A stretch of 64,000 nt of DNA from Rhynchonema sp. JSB1_4 (taxonomy: Eukaryota > Nematoda > Chromadorea > Monhysterida > Xyalidae). The notes below the pieces were generated by a model. It ran no database searches. It was not told the DNA's origin and was given only the letters and a program-made list of their open reading frames with translations. Numbering within the stretch: the stretch's first letter is position 1; the number at the start of each line of letters is the position of its first letter. The translations under genes were made by a program, and so were the position numbers. Location of the stretch: positions 1 to 64,000 of the forward strand of contig JASAMV010009160.1 in NCBI GenBank assembly GCA_030248065.1, written 5' to 3'. Positions 22,853-34,544 of this stretch are shown piece by piece.

Positions 22853-25800
22853 ATGTCGTCAGCCAGTGGCACATCATATGCCAACGAGGTGACATCGCCA
22901 GAGATGGAGATGGGAGGTGACGCTGTTGGCGGGTTTTTCGCCGATTCGAAAATGTGGGTTTTTTACTTTTGTGTTGTTCTGCATTTAGCTAGTTTCATCT
23001 GATGTGACAGCACGCGAACGGAGTCCAAGGTGAACGTTTTTTGCAATATTAGGTTTATTGGGTTCGACTATTACACATGAATTTAGGCACGCACATTTTT
23101 GAAAGCTGTATTTTGAAAAGCTTGAATACCTGTCCAAGCAATTGTCAAAACTTCTGAAATTGAGCAGGAAACACGCCGATCTAAAGGCTATGTTGGATGG
23201 CAACAAGGACAATCTCAAGATGGAGGCCATGAAACGCATCATAAATGTATTTTTTTAATTTGTGACGGAAGTGAAGTGCTTGCAATCGTTTTCGCTTGTG
23301 TTCCAGATGATGGCCAAAGGTCGCGATGTCTCTGATCTGTTTCCAGCTGTGGTCAAAAATGTGGCCGCCAAAAATCTAGAGGTTGGTTAAAAAACAGCCA
23401 AGCTGCTTTCTAAGATACGATTCAATGAGCATGCAAATTTGCGCTCTGCTGCAGGTGAAAAAATTGGTCTACGTCTACCTGGTGCGCTACGCCGAAGAGC
23501 AACAGGATCTCGCCTTGTTATCAATCAGCACCTTTCAACGTGGTCTCAAGGTACATATATTTGTGTGCAGTTCTTTTTTTTTAAATGGGCCGTGGCTCAT
23601 TTGTCAACAATTTAGTGGCTCATTTTGTACACATTTGCCTAAGTCTTGTGGCTCATTCAAAATTTTAGTGGCCCAATGAGTCACCATTAGTGCCTGGCAG
23701 AAAACCTGTTTGTGTGTGACTGTACATATTGCGGTTCTTCGCTTGTTCAACTTGAACAATTTTGTGCCGGTAGTGGGTGAACTTCGTTGACGTTCACGCC
23801 CAAGTGTCACGGCACCTGTTTGACGTCCTATGTTTAGTGAATGAAGTCTGGTCAACAGGAGGAATTTGTTCAAAATTTTTCAGGTGTAATTCGTCTGTCA
23901 GAATTTAGCTGCAAGTTAGCCGTTGCTGGGCGCTTTTTGGCATTTGGTGCGAGCGAAACAAAAAAGTATAGGTGCACGTTGCACCTAAACCTAGTTTTAG
24001 GTGCAAATAAAAATATCACAATGAAAACTGCAGCCCAGAATTGTCTAAAAAATCTGTGGTCGTGGTCAACACGCGTTTTTCGACGTTTCACATTCTATGA
24101 AACTCCAGTAGATAATCAATAAAGTACAAGCCAAACACACAGGACCCAAACCAATTGATCCGAGCGTCAGCCCTACGTGTCCTGTCGAGTATCCGTGTGC
24201 CCATGATTGCACCCATTCTCATGTTGGCCATCAAAGAATCCATGCGTGACATGTCACCGTATGTGAGGAAAGTGTCCGCTCACGCCATACCCAAACTATA
24301 TTCGTTGGTTTTATTAATTTTTGCATTTTTCGTTTATATAAACTGACGTAATTATAATCATATTTAAAGTCTGGACCCAGATCTGAAAGAGCAACTGATC
24401 GAAGTTATTGATCATCTAATGGCCGACAAAACCACGGTGGGCCATAATGTCCTGATTATGATAAAAAGAAAGACAAATTAATATTTTATGAAAATTCCTT
24501 GTCTGCAGTTGGTTGTTGGCAGCGCGGTGTACGCCTACGAAGAGGTGTGCTCGGATAGACACGATCTATTGCATCGGCATTATCGCAAATTGTGTCACGT
24601 GATCATGGATGTGGACGAGTGGGGACAGGTGGGTTACGGTAGTTGACTACTGTATTGAGTTACCGTATGTCAATTGCTGGTTATCTTCGACGTGCGTGTC
24701 AAGCAGTGACAAATTTGCCCCCAACGTGTGTTTGCTGATGCTTCACGCACGAATGACTAGAAACCCTGAGCTCTCTGTAATCTGTTTCTGGAGCCGCCTG
24801 GAGGACATAAATAAAGCAACAATTGTTAACAGGTAAACGGCAAAAATTTATGTGTCACTGTAAATTATTTGCAGGTCGTCATTGTAAACACGCTAACGCG
24901 CTATGCACGGACACAGTTTGCTGAACCAACCGTAAGTCAATTTTGTCACTTTTCCCAACGGAGTTCTTTTACAATTTTTGAAATTCGTCTTTCAACTCCG
25001 AAGGCTGTTGAGTATGGTATAATTTTTGAAAAATTATATTTTTGTATCATCCAACCAGGATCAAGACAATGACGAGCAAGAGAATGGCAAGAGTTTCTAC
25101 AGTGATGATGAGGAGGAAAATGAAACATCAGATGATGAAGAGAGTGAAGAAAGCGATGCTGATAACAAGACAAAGAAGAACAAACGCAAAGCACCGTACG
25201 AAATGGACCCGGACCTGCGGCTGTTGCTTAAAAACACAAAGCCGTTGCTACAAAGCAGGAATTCTGCGGTTCGTGCCTGTTTCGGTTTTGTTTAAATCTA
25301 TTTGTTCAGTGAGTTTTAGCATTTCAAACGCAGGGAGCGTGTGTATCGTAGGAAATGACCGCGATTATCATTGTGCGAAATGTTTTTTGTTGAATTAATG
25401 GTTTTCTTAGTAAAATTTTTGAATCCTGTGATAATCATACGCTTTAAATCTGCTGATGTTTCACGCGTGAAAACCCAGGAAGCCTGTGGCAACAATCATA
25501 TCGACGTATCCAAAATCACCTTTTAAATTAAAATAAAAACGAAAGAACCATCAATAATGGGAAGATACTGCCGTATTTCCGCTTGCACGATGATATCATC
25601 ATCATCGTAGTTTTAGGGCGCGCCCATGTAGGCCAGGGCCAGGGCCGGGGCCGGGGCCGGGGCCATGAAAAATAATCTATGTCCGAGGCCCTGGCCCCGG
25701 CCCCGGCCCTGGCCTACATGGGCGCACCGACAGGGCCGGGGCCGGGGCCGGGGCCGGTGCGAAACATTTTTCTGGATAGGCGACGTTAGAACTACAGGGT

Positions 25801-28800
25801 TGTCAATAATCCAACATCGGTTTCGTATACATATGCAGCTGTGCGTGTGTGTTCGTGTTGGGTGTGCTGTTGCCTGATGTATCAACGGCACGGTCATTTT
25901 GGGGTTTTATTTAGGTTATGCATATGTATTTGTTCAAGCAAATTAATGTAAAGCGCTTTATTCTTAAAAATACTGGCTGATGAAAAGTCACCAGATGACA
26001 TAAATTTTTTGAGCAACCACAGTAAACGACATGTCTGCGCGAAATTCGAGTAACCTATAACTCCAACCAATCAGCGAAACGCGCACGTCGTGTATGTGCA
26101 CGGTCAAGAGCAAACTGTATGTGTATAATTGCAGGTAGAAATTCAGTGTTTTGTCAACCATATTTCAAACTGCAGCCCGAATTTGCAATTTACAAATTTG
26201 TATAATCTAAAGAAAAAACACAAGATAGCCATGCCCTTGATAAATCAGGCAGTAGCGCACCCAACGCGAACACACACGCACAGCTGCATATACGAAACCA
26301 ATGTTGGATTATTGACAACCCTGCAGTTGAAACGTCGCCTATCCAGAAAAATGTTTCGCACCGGCCCCGGCCCCGGCCCTGTCGGTGCGCCCATGTAGGC
26401 CAGGGCCGGGGCCAGGGCCTCGGACATAGATTATTTTTCATGGCCCCGGCCCCGGCCCCGGCCCTGGCCCTGGCCTACATGGGCGCGCCCTAACAACCTC
26501 CCAACTTCACAACGCCCAAACAGTGTCCCTGTCGGTTTGCAGGTAGTACTGGCAGTGGCACAACTGTACTACCACCTGGCTCCAGCCAACGAAATGTCCG
26601 TTATGGTGCGTGCCCTAATTCGTCTACTCCGGGGCCATCGCGAGGTCCAATCGGTTGTTCTCATGAACGTCGCCACAATATCGGCCAAGCGACGGGTATT
26701 TAGCTCCATTTATGCTATCAGCAAAGTAATTTCCACTCTTAACTCATATGTCATACGCTGTCTATTGCTGTTGTGTGTGCCTGTTGACACTGTCTCTATT
26801 TGCATGCAAACTTTTGTGGGCCCAGTTATTTGATCATACCGGAGATTTTCACTGCCGGACCGCAACGAGTTGCTGCTACTCGGGGGATGCAAGTGGAAAG
26901 TCGCGGTACCTATCAATAACAATATTTACGTGGCTGTGAAGTTCGAATGTGCTGCATATTTTGTTTGATCAATATTCGGACTTCTCAGTTGTGAATGGGC
27001 ACGATCGCTGATGTGTGCTCGTGTACTGAAACTTGCTGACTGTCCCAAAAAGACACGAGGTGCACATTTGTGATCGTCTTGCTTCCTAAATTGTGCCAGG
27101 AAACAAATTTTTAGATTCTACGTTCGAACTGTTTCCTGACACAAGGAAGGGATTTTAGTAACAGATTAGTACCAAACGAAGGCATATCGGTCAAAAGTTT
27201 TGAATTTTGACCCATGCGACTTGTTTGGTGCAAATTCCATTTCCTTTTCCGGTTGTGTTTCATTTCATAGGTGTATGCTCGGGGACGCTCTTAGAATGGT
27301 TTCCCGTTGGTGGAAGCCCTCTGATTTTGTCGCCAACTGTGTACACAGCGGTTGTTATCCCGATAATAGCGGCACCGGAGAAAGGGTGACGTTGTGTTTG
27401 GATCAGCCTCCTAGCTCACCTCACAAAAGCGTCCCTTCGTGGCATACCCACATGGGCATGCACTTATAAAGTTTAGATTGTGTGGTTGTGGTGTTATCAA
27501 TGTGTGACTGGCTTGCCCCTCCCCATCTATCTCTCCCATTTCCAAGCATGCCACATCTTTTTAGCTTCGCATTACCTCACGCGTGCCCACTCCTGTCCGT
27601 GTCGTCCCAGACGGAATTTGTGGGAATGCTGCCCAGACTGGCACAGGAGTTTTTTGGTACTTTGTAATCATCTCCTAACCCTATCTATTTACAAAAGCGT
27701 GCCAGCGACTGGTTGCTTTCCTCGAATCTTGTGTGGAAGTGGCATGTACCTGGAATTTTGCCACTTGGGTTGAACTAACAAACGAAAGTATTCTCAGATC
27801 AGATCAAAACGCGCATACGTTGTGCATGACATAAGTTAGTGTGCATCACACTGTCATCTCATATTTTATTCAACTTTTCGATCACTGGCTTGGGTTTCAT
27901 TCAATTTAGATCATTGGTACAGGAAAGGGTGGTTCTCTAGTTGTGTTGGTGATATCCGTGTTCGTGCGTATTGTATCGTTTTGTTCCAGTTAGTGATTAG
28001 TTAGCCAATTGAGCATGTCTTTTGTTTTCGCTTCTCTGTGCCAATTACTTGTTTTGTAAGTTGCGCAATTTCTGTTTCAGAACGTTTTTGAGCCATTCTT
28101 AAAAAGCTTCTTCGTTCGCTCCAGTGATCCGACGCATATAAAGCTGCTGAAGGTTGGTTTTACGTTTCAATTTTTTGAGTTTTTGCCAAAAATACGTTGT
28201 CTTCATTTCCAGCTGGAAATCCTCACCAATCTCGCCACGCAAACCAACATTTCCGTGATTTTGAGGGAATTTCAAGTTGGTGAAGTTTGAAAGTTTCAAA
28301 CTAAAAATTGACTATTGCTTTTTGTGGTAGGTAAAGCGCATTCTTTTGCTCATTTCTATTAGGCAATGTTTCTAACATGGGCCAAACATTTCTCAGCCGA
28401 TTTTCGTAGAAGAAACTTGCCTTTGTCCAAACTACAGACCTACGTGCACACGCACGACAAACAATTTGCGGCATCCGCCATTGAGGCGATAGGTCGATGC
28501 GCTGGCAACATCAATGAAGTGACGGATGTGTGTCTGTCGGGACTCGTCAATTTAATGGCCAGCAAAAATGGTTGATTTTGGGCTATTTTCTTACCTTTTC
28601 TCATTCTTTTGAGCATCTAACCAAATTTAGCACTTTGTTGGGAATAGCTGCTGGGAATCATGCGATACTTATTATTGTTATTACTTATTATTATTCGAAA
28701 TTGAATGTTCAAAAATAATTGCGGTAAGATGTCAAATTGTATCTGGTCAGAATTTATCGACCTTGCATTGTTTGGTGTCATTTTTAGCCTGACCTTGTTT

Positions 28801-31800
28801 GTGCTGCTCGGGCCAAGGCCAGCTTTCGGTCGGAGCAGTATATTTCTGACGGCGCGGCAGCAAAGCCAAATCATTTTTTTCAGAAACGGTGGTTGCGCAG
28901 AGTGTCGTCGTCATCAAACGTTTGTTGCAACTGCAGCCTGATGCGCACAATGACATCATTGTGAGAATGGCCAAGTTGATTGATACGGTCAAGGTTGGAT
29001 GGCTGGTGTATCTATGTTTCTGTAATTTTTGGCTTGTTGAGTTTATTTTTGATTTCGTGCCATTCGACTACTGCATGGTTAAGATTTTACACTAGCACTG
29101 TACTGTTATAAGATAAAGCATTCGGCTGAAATAGGTTACTGTTATTTTAGCTGCTTTTTCAGTCATGATGAGTGACTAGACTATGCTATGCTCTGTGTCC
29201 GTGCCATTTTCCACACGCAAATGAAAAAGCTTCTTCATGCAGTACCACATTACAAAAAACGTCTGTGGTACATAACAAAAATTTGTGCCAGGTGGGTGCT
29301 GCGCGAGCGTCGATTGTGTGGCTGCTGGGCGAATATTGCCAAAAGGTGCCGCATATCGCGCCGGATGTACTGCGCAAAATGGCCAAGACATTCTGTCAAG
29401 AGGTACGAAGCGTTGTTTTTCGCCTCATTCTGTACAATTTTCGATATTTTTGTTCGTTTCTACAGGAAGAAATAGTGAAATTGCAAGTACTGAATCTGGC
29501 GGTGAAGCTGTACCTGACCAATCGTGAACAGACCGAGCTGCTCTGTCAATATGTGTTCTCGATGGCCAGATATGACCAGTCGTATGACTTGAGGTCGGTT
29601 GATGGTTTAGTTCCCTTTTTGTGCGAGTGTGACACACACTGATCGCATTGTTTTCTTTCAGCCCTGTCCTGTTCATTATTTATTTGTTTTCGTTTTCCTT
29701 TGCAGAGATCGAGCGCGCTTCCTTCGGCAACTTGTGATGCCCGCGCAAGAGACGCGGCTGTCGAAATTCGCCGAAAAGATATTTTTGAGTCCGAAGCCTG
29801 CGCCCGTCCTGGAATCGACATTCAAAGGTTGGATTGGGTTTTGTGACTTCCGAGTCGAAGCTGTATTACGTTCATTTCGGCCCGGCACAACTTGAAAAAA
29901 CGGTCTCTCCAAGCAGCTATCATATCTCCAAACGCACAATTATTTCAGACCGTGACGAATTCCAGTTGGGCACGTTGTCGCATTATCTCAACCAACGCTG
30001 CTCTGGGTACCAAGACCTGCCCGATTATCCAGATGAGCCACCAGACGCGAGTGTGAGGAATGTGATCGGCTATGAATCACCCGTGTTGGACGCAAAGACA
30101 CCCACTGCCAGTGGTTGGTGTAGTGGGAAAATGATAAGATTTGTTTGACTGTGGGTTTAGAATCTACATCACATCATTATTTTAGCATTAGGGACTCGAT
30201 GTGCCTCACCTAAGAGCACGTTGAACCTAAAAAGATTTCTGCTTGCTTCTTGTCTCTTGTAAAAATGGCCTATCGAACAGCTGTTGTTTTTCTGGTGTTG
30301 TACTGATGCCAGACACAAAAACTGATCGGATTTTGGCTCTTAATTACGGAAGACGTTATGGTCCGGGTGATGTTTCAACAATGTTTCTTATGCTCACAAG
30401 CAGAATAAAAATCTCCGTTTTCGTTGCAGGTGCCCAACAACGATCGTTGCTTTTCGGAGGTGGCACAGAAGGCAAATCGAGCTTGGCTGGATTCTATTCT
30501 GATGAAGAAGACGAGAGCAGTGAAGAAGGTTGTTTGAAGCAAAAAGGTCTCAACTTTTTCGTGTGTGTGGGTCTCCAACACAAACGACAGTCATGTCACT
30601 GCTGAATCTCACTTTCTGGCCCTTTTTATGAATTAATTATACTGGATGGAACATTATCATTTGCAGATGAAGAATCCAGTGAAGCAGAAGAAGAACAAGC
30701 AAGTGGAGAGCAAGAGGAAAAATCATCTGAGGAAGAAGAGGGCTCGGAAGAGGGTGCGTGTTCGTTGTTCTTGGTTCTACAGATTGAAATATTTTCGAAT
30801 TCAAAGTAATATTATAAATAGCAGATGAAGAAAGCGAGGAAGGGGAGAGCAGCGAGGAAGAGAGCTCATCAGAAGAGGAAGAGCCGGTGAAACCGGTCGT
30901 AACGAAGCCGAAGGCGAAGCCCACACCGAAACCCGTGTCACAATCGAAACCGATGCCGAAAGCGAAACAGAAAGCTGTGAAAACTGATCTGCTGTTGGAT
31001 TTTGGCGGTCAGTTTACTTTTCTTATGAAAATTGACGTTGTTTGAAATTAGAAGTGGAGGTCTTTGTTCCGGAACGCTCCATCACATACTACAATCAGTC
31101 ATTGTGCTGTCACCCACCCAAACAGCAGGTTGTCAGGTGTTTGAATGTTTTATGTTTACCGCACAACAGACTTAAATGGAAAACTCCGGTACGTATGAAC
31201 ACAACAGTATTCACATGAATGATTCACATGTTTTATATGGCGAAGGTTGCCATTCGTTGCTCAATATGCACTGGCTCTGACAACATTTTTGGGAATCCAT
31301 ACTTGATTCGAATGCGTTGTTGTTGTCTGATACGTGAAGCGCACGTGGCCTGTAACCGCGTGCTTCATGTGCCTGACGGATCAGGCAATGTATTGAAAAA
31401 GTTCTTTCGAACTATTGCGATAGTGGAATTCGTTATGGTGGAACACTCGTTATAATAGAGTCCTTTAAAACCAGTTTGGTCGTAAGCTGGTATTTACGAA
31501 ACGGTGAAGTGGCAAGTTGAGTGGAACGGTCAGTGAAAAAAGTCCGGTTGAAAACCAGTTCTCTTCCCAAAGATCGCGTTGAGCTGCGTGGAATGGTACG
31601 GCAGCACAGCGTAACATGACGATTTGTTAGAAAAATCACAAATCCTTCAAAAATGCTTATTTCCCGATTCTGAAGCCAGTGCTGGTACCATGATTGCATA
31701 TGTTGTGGACACAACTGTGTGCCACACACAGGGAGAGTATTTTTCTGACTTGAATACTGTCCGGATGTAAAGCGCTTGGTGAAGGCTGCCTGGCATAACA

Positions 31801-34074
31801 AGCTGGCGAGTGGCACCACTGATACTCGGAAACGCAGCACACCCCGGCCGGGCAACTACCATGCGTATCCGCTAGAGTCGGCAATAAGTGCAAACACAGC
31901 GAAGTTACAGCAATCCACAAAATATGACACGAAAACCAAGTGATTGCAGTCGACACGACGTCGTCGTCGGCCAATGACGGCACACCAGCGGCGGGCGTGT
32001 TGGGTTCGGTGCCCCTTGTGCCCAGCACCAATGGCATGCAAGCTGCGCCAACGTCCATGTCGCCGAAACGCAAACCAGAACGGACGGTGGCGAGAATGGA
32101 GGAATATGTGAGTTTGGCATTATTGTTGACGACACCCGTGTGTAGTGCTGCTGTTGGAATAGCTCGAGTTCACGACAGCACATACCCGATATAATCTCAT
32201 GGAAACAGAGATTATCACTGATGCAGAACTTCGGGATGTTTTATAAGTGTTTGGTGCAATATCTGGCGAACTGTCGGTAGAAACGTAGCAGGCGTGTTCA
32301 GTAGGGCAGGATCACTTTCTACGAACCTTTCCGTGGGCATGAAGAAAGGGCCATTGCTCCAGCGCTGTCCAGCATGCACCCACGTGTTTTATCATTAGTT
32401 CGTTGCGCGTTTTCCAATCAACGCCTAGCTAATCCCTCCCGTTGTTCTCAGCCATCTGCGCCCGCGCAGCACGTGTCCAAATCGGCGCACGAACTATTGA
32501 CACGTGTGAATGCGCACGGTGTGTCCGTATGCGCTCGATTCCCCCGATCCCCCTCCCTCCACTCGAATCGAATGTGTGTGGTCGAGTTGCAATGCGCCAA
32601 TCACTCGAATGATCGACAGCAGATGCACGTCAATGTTCAGGTGTGTGTCAGGCAGTAATCTTGTAAAGCACGGCACACGATCAGCAGCAGGCTGGCTGTG
32701 TGCGCAACCGCAAGGGCTACAGACGAACATTTTATAGTTTATGCGTAATGCATATTGCCTCTGGCTTACGTAAGTGGATGCCCTATTAAGAGTGTTTTTC
32801 TATCGAATCGACGCGGTAACGAAGTTTGACATGGATTTTGTGTGTAAAGTTCGCTTGTCAAACTTGCTCTGACGCGGAATATGCAGCTGTTTATTCCAGA
32901 AAGACAAGCTTCCATCGGGTGTCAATGTGGCGGAGGTGACCGATTCGGGGCTGCAACTCGATCCGGGTGCTTCCGCTACCGTAACTCTCGGGGTGGACTT
33001 TGCTGACACAACGCAGGTTGGACTATTTGATTGTTTGAAAATTATTCGTTTGTTTGGTCAAGCATCCATCCGAGAGCTTTTTACTTTTGACAGGCAGCAA
33101 CAATCGAAATTGTGGTCACCAAACCCGACCAGGACCCGGCTCGATACCCAATCAAACTGTCAGCCAGCGTTGGCGAACAACTGCAGCCCGTGCTGTTGAG
33201 TCCGGAACAGTTCAGAATCGAGCAAAGTTGGTTTTCATTCATTAAGTGACAGGCTGTGCTGAATTCAGTACCCTCGAGACGCCATATCTGCCAACTTTAT
33301 ACACCGCAAGGCATCGCATCCCACGCCCATTGATTATTTTCGTGCCTTACAACTTTATACACCGCAAGTGCTTATTCGCATCCCACGCCCACCTTTGCAG
33401 CTCGACTAAGTGGCCTGAATGAAACATCAGCCAAGATCAAATTGAGCGACGCGCACAATCTTTCGGATACGCAAAGTATTGTGGCGGTGGTGTATGAGCT
33501 GGCCAATGTCATACAAGTCGATCAGATGGGAGACACGAATAAGGTGACGATTGGTTGACCGGGACGTTCTGAAAACAATTGTCACGCTGCAATTTACCTT
33601 CTGATGAACTGGCTTATTTTTTATGTTACGCGGCAGTCTGGTGGCATGGACACAGATCATGCCATTGGTGCAAGGCCCCACCCTACAAAAAACAGGAAAA
33701 AATAAGTTTTTCAAAAATTGAATCAAAATCAAAGAACCTATTTCATAATTGTTTCGTGCCCAGTTTTCTTTTCTGTTCAGTAAATTTTCTTCAAGATGAC
33801 CGAAAGTGCCATATGCTGTTCAGGTCGTTTTTGAAGTCCTGACAGCCGCTCACGCAAAAACAAATTGCTCATTCGTCAAATACCACCCCTCTCATTTCAT
33901 TCCCTCAAACCTCAATCATTGCAGTTATGTTTCTGCGGCCGCACGCTGTCAGGTAAATCACTGGTCTTGATCTCATTCGCTGAATCCGGCGATTCGATTC
34001 GGTTGACAGTAAATTGCGAGAAGATGGTGATCGGATCGATGCTGTTCAAGCAGTTGAAGGAGGCGCTCACTTGA
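22853..34074 (+). CDS. AP3B1: AP-3 complex subunit beta
   Basis: This is the large beta subunit of the AP-3 adaptor, which sorts cargo from endosomes to lysosome-related organelles. Twenty-seven exons joined by phase give 1115 codons. The first is 22853-22957, then 23106-23246, 23307-23381, 23455-23550, 24143-24303, and so on to 33925-34074. The N-terminal armadillo trunk is highly conserved ([45 protein letters not shown]). An acidic insert lies at about residues 275-310. After the trunk (ending [11 protein letters not shown]) comes the Ser/Glu-rich hinge (about 700-795, split over three exons) and a beta-sandwich ear ([30 protein letters not shown]). The C-terminus is [19 protein letters not shown]. 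One gene serves for the A and B paralogues of vertebrates. The exon at 31950-32107 and the junction at 22957/23106 are the least certain. A poly(A) signal lies at 34408. Confidence 0.94.
23551..24142. other. AP3B intron with repeat remnant
   Basis: This intron holds GTGGCTCATT-type blocks at about 23585-23690, related to the 11.7-12.1 kb repeat, and a short palindrome GGTGCACGTTGCACC near 23970. No exon is seen. Confidence 0.4.
25616..26490. mobile_element. GC-rich foldback element in AP3B intron
   Basis: The ends GGGCGCGCCCATGTAGGCC and reverse complement are flanked by TA (25614-25615, 26491-26492). The arms are roughly 270-300 bp and nearly identical when reverse-complemented. Each carries tandem GGGGCC hexamers, AAAAATAATCTATGTCCGAGG, and the block CGAAACATTTTTCTGGATAG. 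The 875-bp element lies wholly in intron 9 of AP3B and contains no gene. The many ORFs over it are by-products of the two arms. Confidence 0.85.
26696..28080. other. Long AP3B intron
   Basis: This 1.4-kb intron has no recognised nested gene. Two open stretches (27200-27470 and 27480-27770) have no similarity I know and no good splice context. I treat it as ordinary intron sequence. Confidence 0.4.
31008..31949. other. AP3B intron with MITE relic
   Basis: Positions about 31335-31412 resemble a decayed half of the TACTCTG foldback MITE; GACGGATCAGGCAA followed by a TTGAAAAAGTT block is shared with 5180-5355 and 46067-46235. No target duplication remains. A 140-codon minus-strand ORF (31433-31855) is open but has no recognisable protein. 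Confidence 0.4.
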
Positions 34075-34544
34075 AGTGGTGATGGGTAGTGAATAGCACG
34101 TGTATTAGCTTAGGGATTCATTTGGGATTTGGTTATGATGATTGGTTTGTTTTACACTTTCAGATTCTGATAGATATTTAATTTGTGGGGATTACTGCTG
34201 TTTTGTGGTGATGGTTTGTCTGCAAAATTAAGTATAATATTTCGAATATTTTGATAAAGTGCTTGTTTTGTTTACACGTTTGCGTGTGAGGCATTTCAAA
34301 TTGTTAGTTGTTTCGTCGAGCCAGACTTCTTTATTGTGATTTCTTCCTTACTTCGTGGTCATATTATTTTCATTCAAAAATTGTACATTCCGAAGTTGTT
34401 GAGCATAAATAAATTTGGGTGACACAAGGTTTCATAATCCATTCGAAATATATGTGATCGGTTCCCATTCCGATATGTGAAATACTTCTAAATTTTCTTT
34501 CGAAAATCTGAACTTTCTAAAATGCGATTTGTTCCAGCAAAATA
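34075..34544. other. Intergenic DNA, AP3B to GNA1
   Basis: No exon is seen. AATAAA at 34408-34413 is the likely AP3B cleavage signal. TTCCAG lies eight bases before the GNA1 start codon and is a candidate 5' UTR or spliced-leader acceptor. Confidence 0.4.

Noticed and set aside
25613..26441. Paired ORFs with Pro/Arg-rich repeats in the AP3B intron
   Set aside because: They are mirror images produced by the two arms of the foldback element at 25616-26490.
27480..27773. Extra AP3B exon (open frame with a [15 protein letters not shown] stretch)
   Set aside because: The conserved armadillo sequence is continuous from 26695 to 28081 without it, and the phases already match.
30445..30470. Match to the GATTTCGGAGGTGG repeat in AP3B
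   Set aside because: Only the short TTTCGGAGGTGG core is shared, and it encodes conserved-frame protein sequence in an exon, so it is likely coincidence.
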